A DNA stretch of 64,000 nucleotides, taken from assembly GCA_903813345.2 (NCBI GenBank), contig CAIIXF020000010.1, positions 9,848,349-9,912,348 on the forward strand. The letters are read 5' to 3'. Made by a program: the position numbers and the translations under genes. Source of the stretch: Owenia fusiformis (Eukaryota; Annelida; Polychaeta; Sabellida; Oweniidae). Positions 37,855 through 49,320 of this stretch are shown one piece after another (within the stretch, counting starts at the first letter, position 1; the number at the start of each line of letters is the position of its first letter). The notes below the pieces were generated by a model. That model saw only the letters and a list, made by a program, of their open reading frames with translations. It was not told where the DNA came from and ran no database searches.

Positions 37855-38170
37855 GTTATTCCATATTCTGTATTTGCACTCGTCTTTGTCTCGCGCCAAT
37901 ACAGAATTTCTGGAACAGAATATATCCTGCATTGCACTCCAAATCATTCTATAACGTTTTATCTTGTGATCTTAGGCCAATACATTTTACTTAGGAGATA
38001 ATCCCTTGGAAATGTTCTGTATTAACTCTGTATTGCTACTGAGATTGTCCATTCCATACCAATATTTTCTGTATTGCTATGGAGGTGATAAATGGGGACA
38101 ATCTCAGTAGCAATACAGATTGGTACAGTACACAAACTGACCAATCAGAGGGCTTCATTTTACAGATCAT
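37855..38170. mobile_element. foldback MITE of CAATACAG type, in the GPCR 3' flank
   Basis: It starts right after the GPCR stop codon. Repeated words CCAATACAGAATTTCT, AATATATCCTG and TCAAATCATTC-like are shared with 48925-49320. A perfect 21-bp inverted pair lies at 38030-38050 and 38096-38116 (contains TATTGCTACTGAGATTG). Probably part of the receptor's 3' untranslated region if the transcript reaches the signal at 38366. Confidence 0.65.
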
Positions 38171-38365
38171 ACGATAAAAAAAGTTGTCAACCTTGACAAT
38201 AGTACTATAGTATATTTTACCATGTACATAATGGGCATATTGGAATAGTTATCATTAAAAGCACTTTGTGTCGAGAAAACAAAATTACTAAAGCTTATTC
38301 TAGACATTAATCAGCCTGAGGGTTCTAGTTTTTCATGCATTTTGGATATTATTGGATGTTAGTTC

Positions 38366-38371
38366 AATAAA
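38366..38371 (+). promoter_or_regulatory. candidate polyadenylation signal AATAAA for the GPCR
   Basis: AATAAA about 520 bp after the receptor stop codon, followed within 30 bp by T/G-rich sequence. Such hexamers are common in AT-rich DNA, so support is modest. Confidence 0.35.
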
Positions 38372-38417
38372 TCTTATATATGTGATTAACATTAAAACTT
38401 ATGGTTTTCATGTTTCA

Positions 38418-38826
38418 TTAAGCCCTGTTTACATTGATAGCTCTTTTTACCAGACTGTTTGAGTTTTATAGATTCTATGAAGATCAAAATTGTCTTGCTT
38501 GATAACCAAACATGGCCTCCTGTGACCTTTTGAGTCAGATAGAGTCCTGTAGAGTTTGACTGAGTCCTGTCGAGTCTAATGGAGTCCTGCCGATTCCAAT
38601 AAAATTCTCTTGCATCGTGTTACCATGGAAGTATCACATGAAAATATTTTAACAAAAAAAGTCTGATAAAGACCTGTGTGTGATTTTTTAAAAGACTGAT
38701 CGGAGTGAGAAAAGTCTGGTGAAGTCTGATCTAAAAATCCTATCAAGACCGCCGAATGACTGGCGGTCTTTTCTCCAATTGGAAACACAAGAGATCAAAA
38801 AAGACCTGTCATTATAAATGGGGCTT
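38418..38826. mobile_element. MITE with AAGCCC ends
   Basis: Left AAGCCCTGTTTACATTGATA and right end TGTCATTATAAATGGGGCTT form an imperfect inverted pair. The interior has AGACTG/GAGTCCTG words and a perfect hairpin near 38745-38770 (AAGACCGCC stem). No coding capacity. Confidence 0.5.
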
Positions 38827-39285
38827 TGGAGACCACCACAATAAATGTAGGATAGGAGACTGTGTATATGTCCCATATTATAAATGAGGTAGTAGAAAAT
38901 TATTCATTTGTAGGCCTTATTTGAGCCTATTTTCACAGATGGACCAATCAAAGGCATGTGCAATAGCCATAGAAAAAATTAAATGGGAATTTCACTTTCA
39001 TAATCAGCTTAGTAGAACTTCCTACTATCCATGATGCTATGATACATTGATATGTTGCATGCAAAATGCAAATTCAAATTCTCAATGATGATAAGTTGTA
39101 AATTTGAACACAATCCTTGAAGGCTCATATAAATAACACATGGAATTGAATGTGAATAAGAATTATAAATGTGAATTGCAAAATTGCTATTTTTCATCAA
39201 CTGAACAATGTAAATCTCTAAAAAGATGTGGGCACATGAAAAATGCAAATCTCTTTCTAAAAGATGCGGGCACGTACACAGCTTT

Positions 39286-39445
39286 CAGGGGGTTTCATAA
39301 ACAGCAGGCAATAGGCAATATTCACCGGTTGTTTTCACAAAATCACCTGTTGTCAACTTTCTCATGTAAAATTCATGATTTTCATTAATTTTTCCAGTTG
39401 TTTTCATTTTTATAGATGTTGTGAAAAAATCTTGTGAAACCCCTG
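39286..39445 (+). mobile_element. hAT-like MITE (CAGGGGTTTCA ends), copy 2
   Basis: It starts CAGGGGGTTTCAT and ends GAAACCCCTG, flanked by GCTTT on both sides (39281-39285 and 39446-39450). Reverse-complement match to 33365-33538 (shared CACCGGTTGTTTTCACAAAA). Confidence 0.75.
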
Positions 39446-39450
39446 GCTTT

Positions 39451-40631
39451 GGTTAAAATATCAAGATTATATTAATTGTATCCCTATCATGTTATCCTAA
39501 GCCATTTTTTCACATTTTTTTACTTAGATGATGGTTGCTATAGCAACATATTGGTTAAACATTTCTTCTTTTTCAGTAAGCATGTATACAATTCAGTTGG
39601 TTTATAAGTATAAATCAGACAGTGTTGGATAAAATGTATCTCAGATCCTATTTTTGGTTTGTGGTGGTCCCAAACAATAGGAATCCTTTTCGAAAATTCG
39701 GTGCTTTTTTCTGTAGAGTACGAACTAACTATCTCTCCCTTCTTGAAATAATGCTAAAGAAAATAGAAAAGCTTAAGAAGAGGATTTTGTGCATACTGTA
39801 TATATTTGATGATGCGATGGATGACTTGTAGATACTGAATGAAGTGCATATGGTACATTTACAAACGTATGTAGGCTCTACCACTTATGCACAATCAGAA
39901 CAAGCTATTCCCAGCCAATCAGAACAAGCTATTTCATGTAACTGCATTCCATTATAACTGATAACGAATTCAAGGTCACTAGTTAAACTGTTGTCATGAT
40001 GATTGGACTCTACAGATTGAAATTAATACTTTGCCAGCTTGACCTTTGCAAAACTTTTCATTGAAATTATCTTTTAGTGATTTTGTAGTAAATATTTTGC
40101 AATTTGTGAAAAGAATTAAGTCAAGACTCAATGCATCGTGTGATGACCATTCCTTCCATGCTTTCTCTCCTGAAATTAACACTCAGAAAGCAACACCTTC
40201 AAGGAATACCTTTCCACATTACATTGAGTCCAGGGCTTAAATCCTTAAATAAACATCTGCATAAAAAGATACAGCACATTTACTGACATGAAGCTTCACC
40301 ATGTTGATACTTTGAAAAGTTTATGAGGTCCTGAAAAATAAAAATGGAGAAATATGAATAAATTAGACATGATTTTCTTCTAAAATACCACAATAATCTT
40401 TACCACATGGAATACAAGATACTATACATGTAGATTTGATCTTATCTAAAAATAAAAATAAAAGCATTTCATTATATGATTCTTTCTATTTACCCAAGTT
40501 TCCAGTGTTTTCAATAATGCTTTGTTTGTGTCAGCTATTTTAAAACTACAACAATCAGTCCAGTCACTAACAAGGCTGTAACACATTTTAGATGAGGCTC
40601 ATAGTTTTGTATCAGTCAGTCCATGACAAGG
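39451..40631. other. non-coding stretch
   Basis: A short duplication of AATCAGAACAAGCTATT near 39892-39935. No gene recognised; the frame at 40046-40240 has no motif. Confidence 0.4.
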
Positions 40632-40837
40632 CAGGCCCGTAGCCAGAGTTTTCCAAGGGGGGGTTCACTTTTCCAAAAAATTCAAGGGGGGGGGGGGTTC
40701 ACTTTGGCAAATTTGGCCAAAAATCACTCAATAAATAGTCAGAATGGTGAAAAACTGCATGATTTTGAAAGAAATTTTGGCCAGGGGGGGGGGGTTCGCC
40801 CGAACACCCCGAACCCCCCCCCCTGGCTACGGGCCTG
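40632..40837. mobile_element. hAT-like MITE with G/C homopolymers, copy 3
   Basis: It starts CAGGCCCGTAGCCAG and ends CTGGCTACGGGCCTG, a perfect 15-bp inverted pair, with the 5-bp duplication CAAGG on both sides (40627-40631 and 40838-40842). It contains two G runs and a C run. The best preserved member of the family in the window. Confidence 0.8.
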
Positions 40838-40842
40838 CAAGG

Positions 40843-41580
40843 GTTCAAGAATCAAAATATGCAGACTGACTTTGACCTTTAAATATGACATTGGCTCCCA
40901 GTTTTGTAGAAGCTGGATTATAAATACAAAGAAATAAAATATCATATCTTAATTAAAACTTTTATCACCTATTTTGGAAATTGCTTTTTCAGGTAAACAG
41001 GAATTGTATATTTTCAATATGATAATCTTTATTATTATTATTAGATGTATATCAATCAACTGCAACAATTACAATGTTAGCTGAGGAATCTAAATTGAGA
41101 AATTATTGTAATTATAATAGACAATAAAGCTAAATGTCATTAACAAAATAATAATTTTATAATCCATGAATTGGTTATTAACTAATTACAATCATTCTTA
41201 ATACCTAATGAAGCTGATACCATTCCCTTGGTAATAATTACATTAACAAAAAACACAAGTCAAATGTATTCATAAATAGTTGACTATATTAGATATATTC
41301 CATTTGTTTAGTGCTAACCTTGTCTGTTACTGTTGTCAGTTGTACATGAATGATAAATACTTCTGGGAGGTCATACTCTCTATTACGGCTTGAGATGGCC
41401 ATTTTAAGGCTAGTTATACCAGAAGTGTATGCCAAATAGGTCTTTAGGGTGTACTTTTTTAAGACTTAACACTTTAAAGCAGATATGAAATGGTATTCTT
41501 AACCTAAAGGAATCAATGTAATTTTTTGATGAATGTATTTGGACATGTTTTCTCATCAGTAGTGTGAAAATTATTTCACT
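40843..41580. other. non-coding stretch
   Basis: ATTATTATTATTAG run near 41029. Nothing else recognised. Confidence 0.4.
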
Positions 41581-41873
41581 CTAACGATCGTTATAGCTGC
41601 TAAATAAGCAATATTCGAATTGGTTGTGACGTTATTGGCCCCCACGTGATCTCTCACTGGTCCCCACGTGGCCCATTTTGGTCCATTAGATCATGACGTC
41701 ATAATCCCAAAATGTTTTGTTATTTGTTTACACAACAACCATATGGTTGCCGTGATGTTGTGATTACTAAGGAACCAATAAACCAAAGCTATATTTTGTA
41801 TATGACGTTACTAACCACGTGGGGGCCAATTTGATTGATCAGTTAGTTTTATTTCGTTATCTATGACCGTTAG
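41581..41873. mobile_element. MITE carrying CACGTG and TGACGT motifs
   Basis: Left CTAACGATCGTTATAG and right CTATGACCGTTAG are imperfect inverted ends. Further in, ATTGGCCCCCACGTG is matched by CACGTGGGGGCCAAT. Three CACGTG boxes, one TGACGTCA and further TGACGTTA words lie within 300 bp. These resemble E-box and CRE sites, but they may simply be element sequence. Confidence 0.6.
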
Positions 41874-42387
41874 CATTTATCTAACATTTATTTTATAATG
41901 GTTATCACAAGAACTCTATGTTGGGCTTACAATGGAGAAAACCGCATTTTTGAAGCTGCAAGTTGAGAAAAGCTATTTCAGTTGTCCTTTAATAATAAAT
42001 AAATTTCGACTCTGTTAATTTTTTTTCACTTCAAATTTTGAGATGCCCGTTTTGGAATCCAAAAATCTAATATGGCAGCTCCAGATCATATTGTGTAAGG
42101 ATTATTCCAGCTTCAGAATGTCCTCCTAATTTCAGCCTTTTCAGCACTAGATAAACAGAGCCGGGGTAACAAGGAGCATGGAAATAAATAGAAAGGGACA
42201 GGGAAATAGAGACAGCACCACCAACACTTGCCTACCAGGCACCTAGCTATATACTATACAGTACCTTTTTCTGTACGATAAAAACACATTGTTTTATAAA
42301 ACTATAATAACTTTAATTGACCCAGGCTCAAAAGCGAGAACAACAGATTTATACTTCTCTAATAAAATATCTGCAATCTTGAATTTC

Positions 42388-43096
42388 AAAGGTCCATGTG
42401 CAGTATGGCAAGTGATTTTAGACAGTTATATCTTTCACTGTGAGTATTTTCTGGGTATAAATACAGTGGTTTTTATTAAAACAATGTTTTCTTTCAAGTG
42501 AAGTCCCCATGATAGTAAAATATCATTCCAACTCGCTGAAAAATTATGGATTGGGGCCCCACCCTGGCACTTTTTAAAAATTGTGAGGCTTATTTTCTAA
42601 AAAGAGGATCGTGTTTTTCTCAATGTCTAAAGTCTCCTTTTCATTATATTAACAATTTCTAAAAAGGGGATGGGTACTGAAATGCGTTAAAGTTAAAAAA
42701 CCACATACCCCATGTTATTTTCCCATAGGGAAAACTTGTGCTATTCATTGATTTCAGCATAATTTTGGTCATTGAAAATTGATATCTTCAAAACTAAATT
42801 TTAAATACCATTCTGCTTTTGAAGAAGTTTTATGTCCCTTGTTGAATAATCTTTTCATGCAATAAAAATCAGAAAAGGGAGATCCTCTTTTGAGTAAATT
42901 GGTTCAATATTTTGATAAAAATGTTGACAGGGGGTCCATATTAATAAGTTTTCGATTGTTCGATTGATATTTTTATAATCATGGGGACTTCACTTAAAAG
43001 AAAACATACTAAAAACCACTGTATTTATGCCCAGAAAGTACTCATGGTGAAAGATATGACCGTCTAAAATCAATTGCCATACTGCACATGGTCTTT
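42388..43096. mobile_element. foldback element with long arms, copy 2
   Basis: Same arms as 19413-19905: AAAGGTCCATGTGCAGTATG at the left and its counterpart GCCATACTGCACATGG at the right, with ATATCTTTCAC and GTTTTCTTTCAAGTGAAGT words. The loop is about 200 bp longer than in copy 1, with CCCATAGGGAAAACTTGTGC and GATATCTTCAAAACTA words. Confidence 0.75.
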
Positions 43097-43114
43097 TGAA
43101 TAAATAAAAACTTC

Positions 43115-43170
43115 CAGAGGGAACTGTTCAGTAAACAGTCAAAATACTGTTCAGTAAACAGTCAAAATAC
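43115..43170 (+). repeat. two 24-bp tandem units
   Basis: CTGTTCAGTAAACAGTCAAA repeated twice; the unit itself contains a short palindrome. Confidence 0.75.
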
Positions 43171-43501
43171 TGTATTATCATATTATCTAGATCAGTATTA
43201 TAATAATGGATTTTTTTAATACTAAACCTTTTGTAAAGTGTCCAAAAATCAGCACTTGACATATGAAATTTTCACTGGACAAATTTAGTTTTGTACTCGA
43301 CAAATTATAACACACTTGACACAGTCAAAATAAAGAAACAGACATAATTTAATGCAGTCAGTATTTTTCTTTCTATTCAGTTGTTTTATTTCTATTCAGT
43401 TGTTGTTCACATCTTTAGCATCCATATCAACACATTATTGTTGAATTTTAAATTTACCATATCCTCCCCCTCACTATCAGAGGCAGTCATCATTGAACAA
43501 A

Positions 43502-43733
43502 TCATTCATCCTCTGAATCTGCCATGCAGTCATCATCACAAGTATATTCATTTTGTACATCAGGTTCATTAACATCATTATTAGGAACTTCTACAATGAC
43601 AGGTCCACTGCCATCAACAGTTAAGCCAACATACTTTTTAGCCTGATTTTTATGAACAACTACATTTTGAACATGGGAACTACAACTTATCTGAGGTTTG
43701 ATTCCAACACATTTTTTAGATTTCCTTAACCCT
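43502..43733 (-). pseudogene. decayed coding relic or 3'-terminal exon with acidic tail
   Basis: On the minus strand about 75 codons are open up to a TGA at 43502-43504. The peptide has a basic start (LRKSKKC), a middle with NVVVHKNQAKKYV, and an acidic end (CDDDCMADSEDE). Codon use and composition look protein-like, unlike the chance frames nearby. Upstream, another frame gives a short matching segment (RSPAIDTIVLVVKRVKE), as if a frameshift separates them. Further decayed segments on the same strand follow to about 44260. I do not recognise the family; a transposon protein or a real gene's last exon are both possible. Confidence 0.4.
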
Positions 43734-44260
43734 CTTTACAACTAATACTATGGTGTCTATGGCAGGTGAACGTTCATATTTCAGAGATAAGAAAAATTAT
43801 TCTCTGATCTAGATGTCAGACACGCAATGTCAATGTGATCAACAAAAAATTTAGATTCACCATTGTATATGTTGACTTACCAGAAATTGCATTTTCCTTT
43901 ATTACCATGTGAAGAAATGTAATTATGAGATCAAAGAAACATGTCTTTAATTCATTCTAGAAAAGCAACGGTTCAGTTTGACATTTATACTTTTCTTTTC
44001 TGGACTATAAGACTTGCCATTATACACATAAGTGCAAGTTATCATCTTTTTCAGAAGATCTATATATGATCTGGAATGAATCTGCTTGAAGAATCTACAA
44101 GTAAAATTCAGGGGCGAATCTGAAAACTAATAAGGTAGTCCCCACTAGCCTTTTCATGTAAAGGGGTATGACAGACAGACAAGTGTTCCCTAGAACAGGT
44201 TTTACAGTAACTCTACAATCATTTACAATCTGAAAACCTAGAATATCTGATATTTGTGTC
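43734..44260 (-). pseudogene. possible further decayed coding segments
   Basis: Minus-strand pieces such as YIDLLKKMITCTYVYNG (around 44000-44070) read as protein-like in short frames broken by stops and shifts. Weak evidence, listed because it adjoins the relic at 43502. Confidence 0.25.
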
Positions 44261-44310
44261 TCAAATAAAATCCCTGTAGGATCTAGAGCATGTTTTATCT
44301 AAGACCATTA

Positions 44311-44434
44311 GGAAAGGCCATACTGACAATGTCGGAAAGGCCACACTGACAATGTGGGAAAGGCTGCACTGACAATGTGGGAAAGGCCACCCTGACAATG
44401 TGGGAAAGGTCACCCTGACAATGTTGGAAAGGCC
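44311..44434 (+). repeat. 23-bp minisatellite
   Basis: Five units of GGAAAGGCCACACTGACAAT plus GTG-type sequence. Confidence 0.85.
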
Positions 44435-45299
44435 AATTGCATAGCCCCCGAAATCTGAAATAGGGAGACTAGTGACCATGTATCTTGGTAGCCAGTATTG
44501 ATGAGCACTTTGTGTTTTAAATATGGATATATCTGTCATGTTTTTATGCTGGAATTTTAACTTTGCACAAATTATTTTTTGCAATGTGTGCTATTGGTCT
44601 GTTTATCAAATTCACTAAGCCAAACATAAACTATTTAATATTAAGATATTCAAGAGTAAAAATTTCTCTGGTATCAGAGGGTACCCATTAGGGCTATAAT
44701 TTTCCTACATGCTTAAACTACTAGTTGCTCTCTGGCCCGAAATGTGCACATTACCCCATCCTGTGATCAGTAAACGTCTTATTTTTTATAGGTTTTGTAA
44801 TAGAATAAGCTTCTAAATGAGAGTTAAGTGTGGCATAGTAATCAAATATTTCATAAATTAAATTAGTATTAACTGTCAAGCTGATAGTTTGATTAAGCTA
44901 CTTCATTACGACCAAGACCCACTGGTATACTCTCAATTTCATTCCAGTTTCTGACGTACAATAAAGTACAATATGCTCCAGGGAGCATGTCAATATCATT
45001 GCCTGTGATTGATCTATCTTGTTAAATATCAAGTAAAGTCTGTTCAATAATGCATGCTTTGAAGTGGGCTATTCATCAAAGTGTGACCACTTCTAAAGTT
45101 CAATCAGCAACCCTTGAGGAAAGCAAGACTGAACTCATTATCAAGTTATATTTCCAGTTCTGACTTTATTTCAGGATACGTCCTTCAATTTTAACCTATG
45201 GTTATCTGTCCAAGAAATTGAAAAATTATTTTAAAAATTGAAAAAATGCAAAAAGGGACATCATTTTTGTTCCAAATAAAGGAGTGGTATCGATATGGT
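44435..45299. other. non-coding stretch
   Basis: No features recognised. Confidence 0.4.
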
Positions 45300-45635
45300 G
45301 AACTTTTTCCAGAGTGAAATGAAACATCTTTCAGAACCTCATTGGAACAAAACGACAAAAAAACACAACATGTTTAGATCTCTCAATATTGTAATTGTAC
45401 AAAGGAAATTTTGGTTGATTTTAAAAAGTATCTTGTTAATGAAATAAAAGGTTTATCTTGATTTTTATCTATTTTGGGAGGATTTTGTTTTAATTTTTTG
45501 AATACTTTTTTAAAATCAACCAAAAATTCCTTTGTAATAACTATAATATTGAGAGGTCTAAAAACATGTTGAATATCCTATTTTGTTCCAACAAGGTTAG
45601 GAAAGTCATTTTATTTCATTTTCAAGAATTGGTAG
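45300..45635. repeat. foldback of about 340 bp
   Basis: Left arm (about 45315-45435) contains CATTGGAACAAAA, ACATGTTTAGATCTCTCAAT and GGTTGATTTTAAAAAGTA. The right arm (about 45505-45625) carries the complement in reverse order. The loop is about 70 bp. No coding capacity; probably a MITE. Confidence 0.65.
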
Positions 45636-46538
45636 AAAGGAATAAAAACAATTGCACTAAAAACAACAAAAAATGTTAACAAAAACAGTTATATAAAAAA
45701 TAATTTTTGCATTAAATTGTTGCCAATCAGTCAACGTTATAAAAAGGACCATGTTTTTTTAAAGAATGTTTTCAATAATTGGTTTAAGAGAAAAACATTG
45801 TTGAATTCAGTTCACCATACAAATACCTATCGTTTAGACATTCTTGCAACTTAAATCTTCATTAAGTTCTCTATTTGCATATAATTCCAACCCACAAAGT
45901 ATTTGGCATTATTCTTGACACTTAAACCATAAAATATGGGATATCTCTTTGCAAATGAAATCAACCCAGATCACTAGATTACAACATCATTACGCTTGTT
46001 AGTATTTAAGGAGTTTCCGATTCTTAAGATCAAATACAGAAATTCATCTGAAATATTTGAAGCTCCTTGATAAATTCATAAAGGTTTCAAGAACCACTAT
46101 AACGTGTATTACAATTACAGATTTCTAGAAAAGGTGACTGCATCAAGCACAAGATATATTAACAGTCATTCCGTTGTTATTTCGAGTATTTTGCACTTTT
46201 TTCTTGACACATACGAGGGTTGATCATAAAGTTCTCATAATATATCTCTAATTTCTTTAATTTTCAATATATTCTTTATTCATTTGGCAACTTTCTTTGA
46301 GTTGATAACCTCTGCTCTAAAGCAGCTTGGAGAAAAGTATGTAAATTAGGCCTGAAACGAATCATAAATTCACATACCAAATATTCTGCCAGTGCCTGCT
46401 TATACATATTCAGTGCGAAATACTTGAATATGAAGCAACAGTGGACTAGACACAATAAAAAGTAAAATAATCTGAATTGTTTCATTTTTAAAAGCAATTA
46501 AACAATTGAAAAAGTTGATAGTGAGCATGAACACTTAA
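45636..46538. other. non-coding stretch
   Basis: No features recognised. Confidence 0.4.
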
Positions 46539-46911
46539 AGGGTTACGATAAGCTTGCCGTATAAAAACAATATGGCTCCAGGCTATTTACTGGATCAGTC
46601 TATTTTTAAGAAATTAGGGGAGTTTTGTAAATTCATTTCATAAGACCATGGTATGTACTAATACATGATCGGTAAATCTACATGTACATGTATTTTCTTC
46701 CTATTAAACACAAATAGAAAATCTTGAAACTTCAGCCATCAAATGTGAAATTGATTTGTCAAAAATAAAAATGTCCCTTTTATAAAAGTGTTTACGCAAT
46801 AACTTCAACCTGTGAACCCTTGAGTGTTATTCCGGGATCGCACCTTTTATATCTAATGGTTAGCAACACCAAAAATGAGCGTTCGATTTGCTAAACGATA
46901 TGCGTCACCCT
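46539..46911 (+). mobile_element. piggyBac-like MITE, copy 2
   Basis: Between TTAA at 46535-46538 and TTAA at 46912-46915. It starts AGGGTTACGATA and ends GCGTCACCCT. Both flank halves match copy 1 (652-1212): CCGTATAAAAACAATATGGC at the left, GTGAACCCTTGAGT and GCGTTCGATTTGCTAAACGA at the right. It is shorter through an internal deletion. Confidence 0.75.
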
Positions 46912-46915
46912 TTAA

Positions 46916-48388
46916 TGGTCCCTATATTTGAATACTACACATATTTATTTTTGTAATCCAAATATTACCTAAAACCTATTTGCTACGAGATATTTCACTT
47001 TCATTTCATTCTTATGTCAATCAGAAAAATGAAAAAATAAGATTATTTGGAATTTCCAAATCTGAATTCATTTTTTGTCTCTCATTCTCCATTTAAAGGG
47101 ATGGTGACTGAAATTCTGATCCTAAATAAGCTCTAAATGAGCCTCGGCAGAGGAAAATTGGTATTTTCCCAAAAATTTAAATTCTGCTACAGAGTCAAAA
47201 ATGTGCCCAAGATTAAGATGAAAATGTGTTAAATTCAAATCCGTCTTTTTGGTCTATATCTGCAGGAAAAATTGTTGAGACATAAGCCATGGCTCGTTTG
47301 AAAAGTCTATATTTGCTTTTAAAGATAAACAAAAATTCAAAATATTGAAAAAATCTGTGCTAAGACTGGTTTTCCTATGTTGAGGCTCAAATATATTCAT
47401 TTCAATTAACAAAATTGTGTTACTTATACCATCAAAAGACCTTTAGTACAGATCTTCTTTTCAGACAGTGAAACACAAAGCCTATACATTCCACAGAAAT
47501 ATAATATGAAGCAGTAGCTCAAATGAGCCAGTTCTTGAGGAAGTGCTTTTGACTGTGACAATGTTACATTAAAAGTGCAGCCCATCATTCAATTGCAAAT
47601 AACAATCAATGTTGTTCCTGTAGAGGAAATTCTCTTCCTTTAAAGAGTAAGATATATGTAAAAAAGCAGGGTTCAATAACCTTCGTTTCAAAGGAGTGAA
47701 AAGTAAAGGAAATTATGCATGTGTTATGAGAAGACCAGTGAATAATATTGTCCTCCATATTGTCCGTAATAATTGCCCAAGGCACTTTTGAAATTGTAAC
47801 CCATTACAAAGAGCGCTCATATATGAGAGAAGTCAAAAATCCTTGGGAATTTCTTGTATGGGAATTTTTCTTGCCAAAAATGCCTTATTTGCAATGAAAG
47901 TAACAGTATATTTTTACAATAATGATATGTATGTATTGGAGTTAGTTTAATAAATATAAAGATAAAAGATATTCACTGGTCTTCCCGTAACGCATTTACA
48001 ATATATTTTATTAGTTCATCTCGTTTTACTTGCCTTTATTCAAATATGATCAGAGGAGAAGGAGATGTCTGACACGTATCATTCTTACAAAATATGAAAT
48101 ATACAATACTGTTGAGAAAATCTTTGTGCATCTGTGGCTGCATTAAATTGGATTACATTACATGATATATCTCCTGTTTTATGAATCCATCACTTAAGGA
48201 AATACAATATTTTTAAGTAATCAGTTATTATACAGCTTCAATGTGATCATATTCCATATATGCCAATGGCACCAGACCTCTCTTCACATATAGATGTATT
48301 GTATATAGTGTATGGTAGGACAAATTAAACTTAAACTGAGCATTATTAAATCTGCCAAATCATATACTTCTACAGGGCAAGTCTTGTT
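46916..48388. other. non-coding stretch
   Basis: No exon or repeat recognised with confidence. A left end like CTTTAAAGGGATGGTGACTG near 47093 hints at a further TTTAAAGGG-type element without a clear mate. Confidence 0.35.
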
Positions 48389-48738
48389 ATACCACTCTAA
48401 GTCCAATTACAGTTGTATAACATGGGTCTATAACAACGATATACAGTGGAGAGTGGTATATCGTCATCGTATACAACTCCTCCGTATACACTCCAGCGTA
48501 TACCACTGTAGAAGTGCATTCTGGGAACTAATGAATAAAAAAATCATGAAAATTTTCATGATTTCCTAGAATCAAGTGACGTCATAAATGGTTCCGGCAT
48601 GATTTGCTAGAATCAAGCCACGTCATAAATGGTTTGAGAGCAACATCAGCATTATTGAGTTGGCTATGGGATATTTTTATGGTTTTTAATTGTTATGACT
48701 GTGTTCGAATCAACTGTAATTGAACTTAGAGTGGCATA
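48389..48738. mobile_element. MITE with CCACTCTAAG ends
   Basis: ACCACTCTAAGTCCAATTAC at the left (about 48391-48415) is matched in reverse complement by CAACTGTAATTGAACTTAGA at the right (about 48712-48735). The interior has repeated GTATA words (for example CGATATACAGTGG and GGTATATCGTC) and a TGACGTCA word. No coding capacity. Confidence 0.65.
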
Positions 48739-48744
48739 ATAAGA

Positions 48745-48888
48745 TTATATAATGGTTCATTCTGTATATCGTGCATTTTATACTCTCGTGAGAATATAAT
48801 ATATTCACTTGTTCGCTGCGCTCACTTGTGAATATATCATATACTCACTCGAGTATAAACACGATATACAGAAAGAACCATTATATAA
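48745..48888. repeat. near-perfect 144-bp palindrome
   Basis: TTATATAATGGTTC...TGTATATCGTG at the left is mirrored by CACGATATACA...GAACCATTATATAA at the right, with an inner ATATATTCACTTG/CAAGTGAATATAT-like stem. It directly follows the preceding MITE. Confidence 0.75.
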
Positions 48889-48924
48889 CCTCATATTATA
48901 AAGAACTTCTGGTTAAACATTGTA

Positions 48925-49320
48925 ATTGTATCGTATGATCTTTAAATTGAAGCCCTCAAATTGGTCAGTTCTTGTGCTGTTCCAAGCTGTATTGAGACCT
49001 ATCATCTTGTATTGTTACGGGATTGATCTCTATAACAATACAGAAAATATTGGTACAGAGGGGTCAATCTCAGTAGCAATACAGATTTGATTCTTGAAAT
49101 AAAAGCGTCGAATATTTCCTCTAGGGTTTATCTTCAAAGTAAAACGTATTGGCCTTTGATCACACGATAAAAATGTCTGAATGAATGATTTGAAGTCCAA
49201 TACAGGATATATTCTGCTCTCAATATTCTGTATTGGCACTCGACTTCCAATACTGCCAATACAGAATTTCTCGAGCACAATATATCCTGTATTGCATTTC
49301 AAATCATTCAATAACTTATA
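48925..49320. mobile_element. foldback MITE of CAATACAG type, second copy
   Basis: It shares GTCAATCTCAGTAGCAATAC, ATTGGTACAG, CCAATACAGAATTTCT and CAATATATCCTG words with the copy after the GPCR (37855-38170), in inverted order. Several internal inverted pairs. Confidence 0.65.

Noticed and set aside
40623-40937. 104-codon frame over the 40.6-kb element
   Set aside because: It runs through G-run-rich MITE ends and glycine/proline runs come from homopolymers; the antisense frame is equally open.
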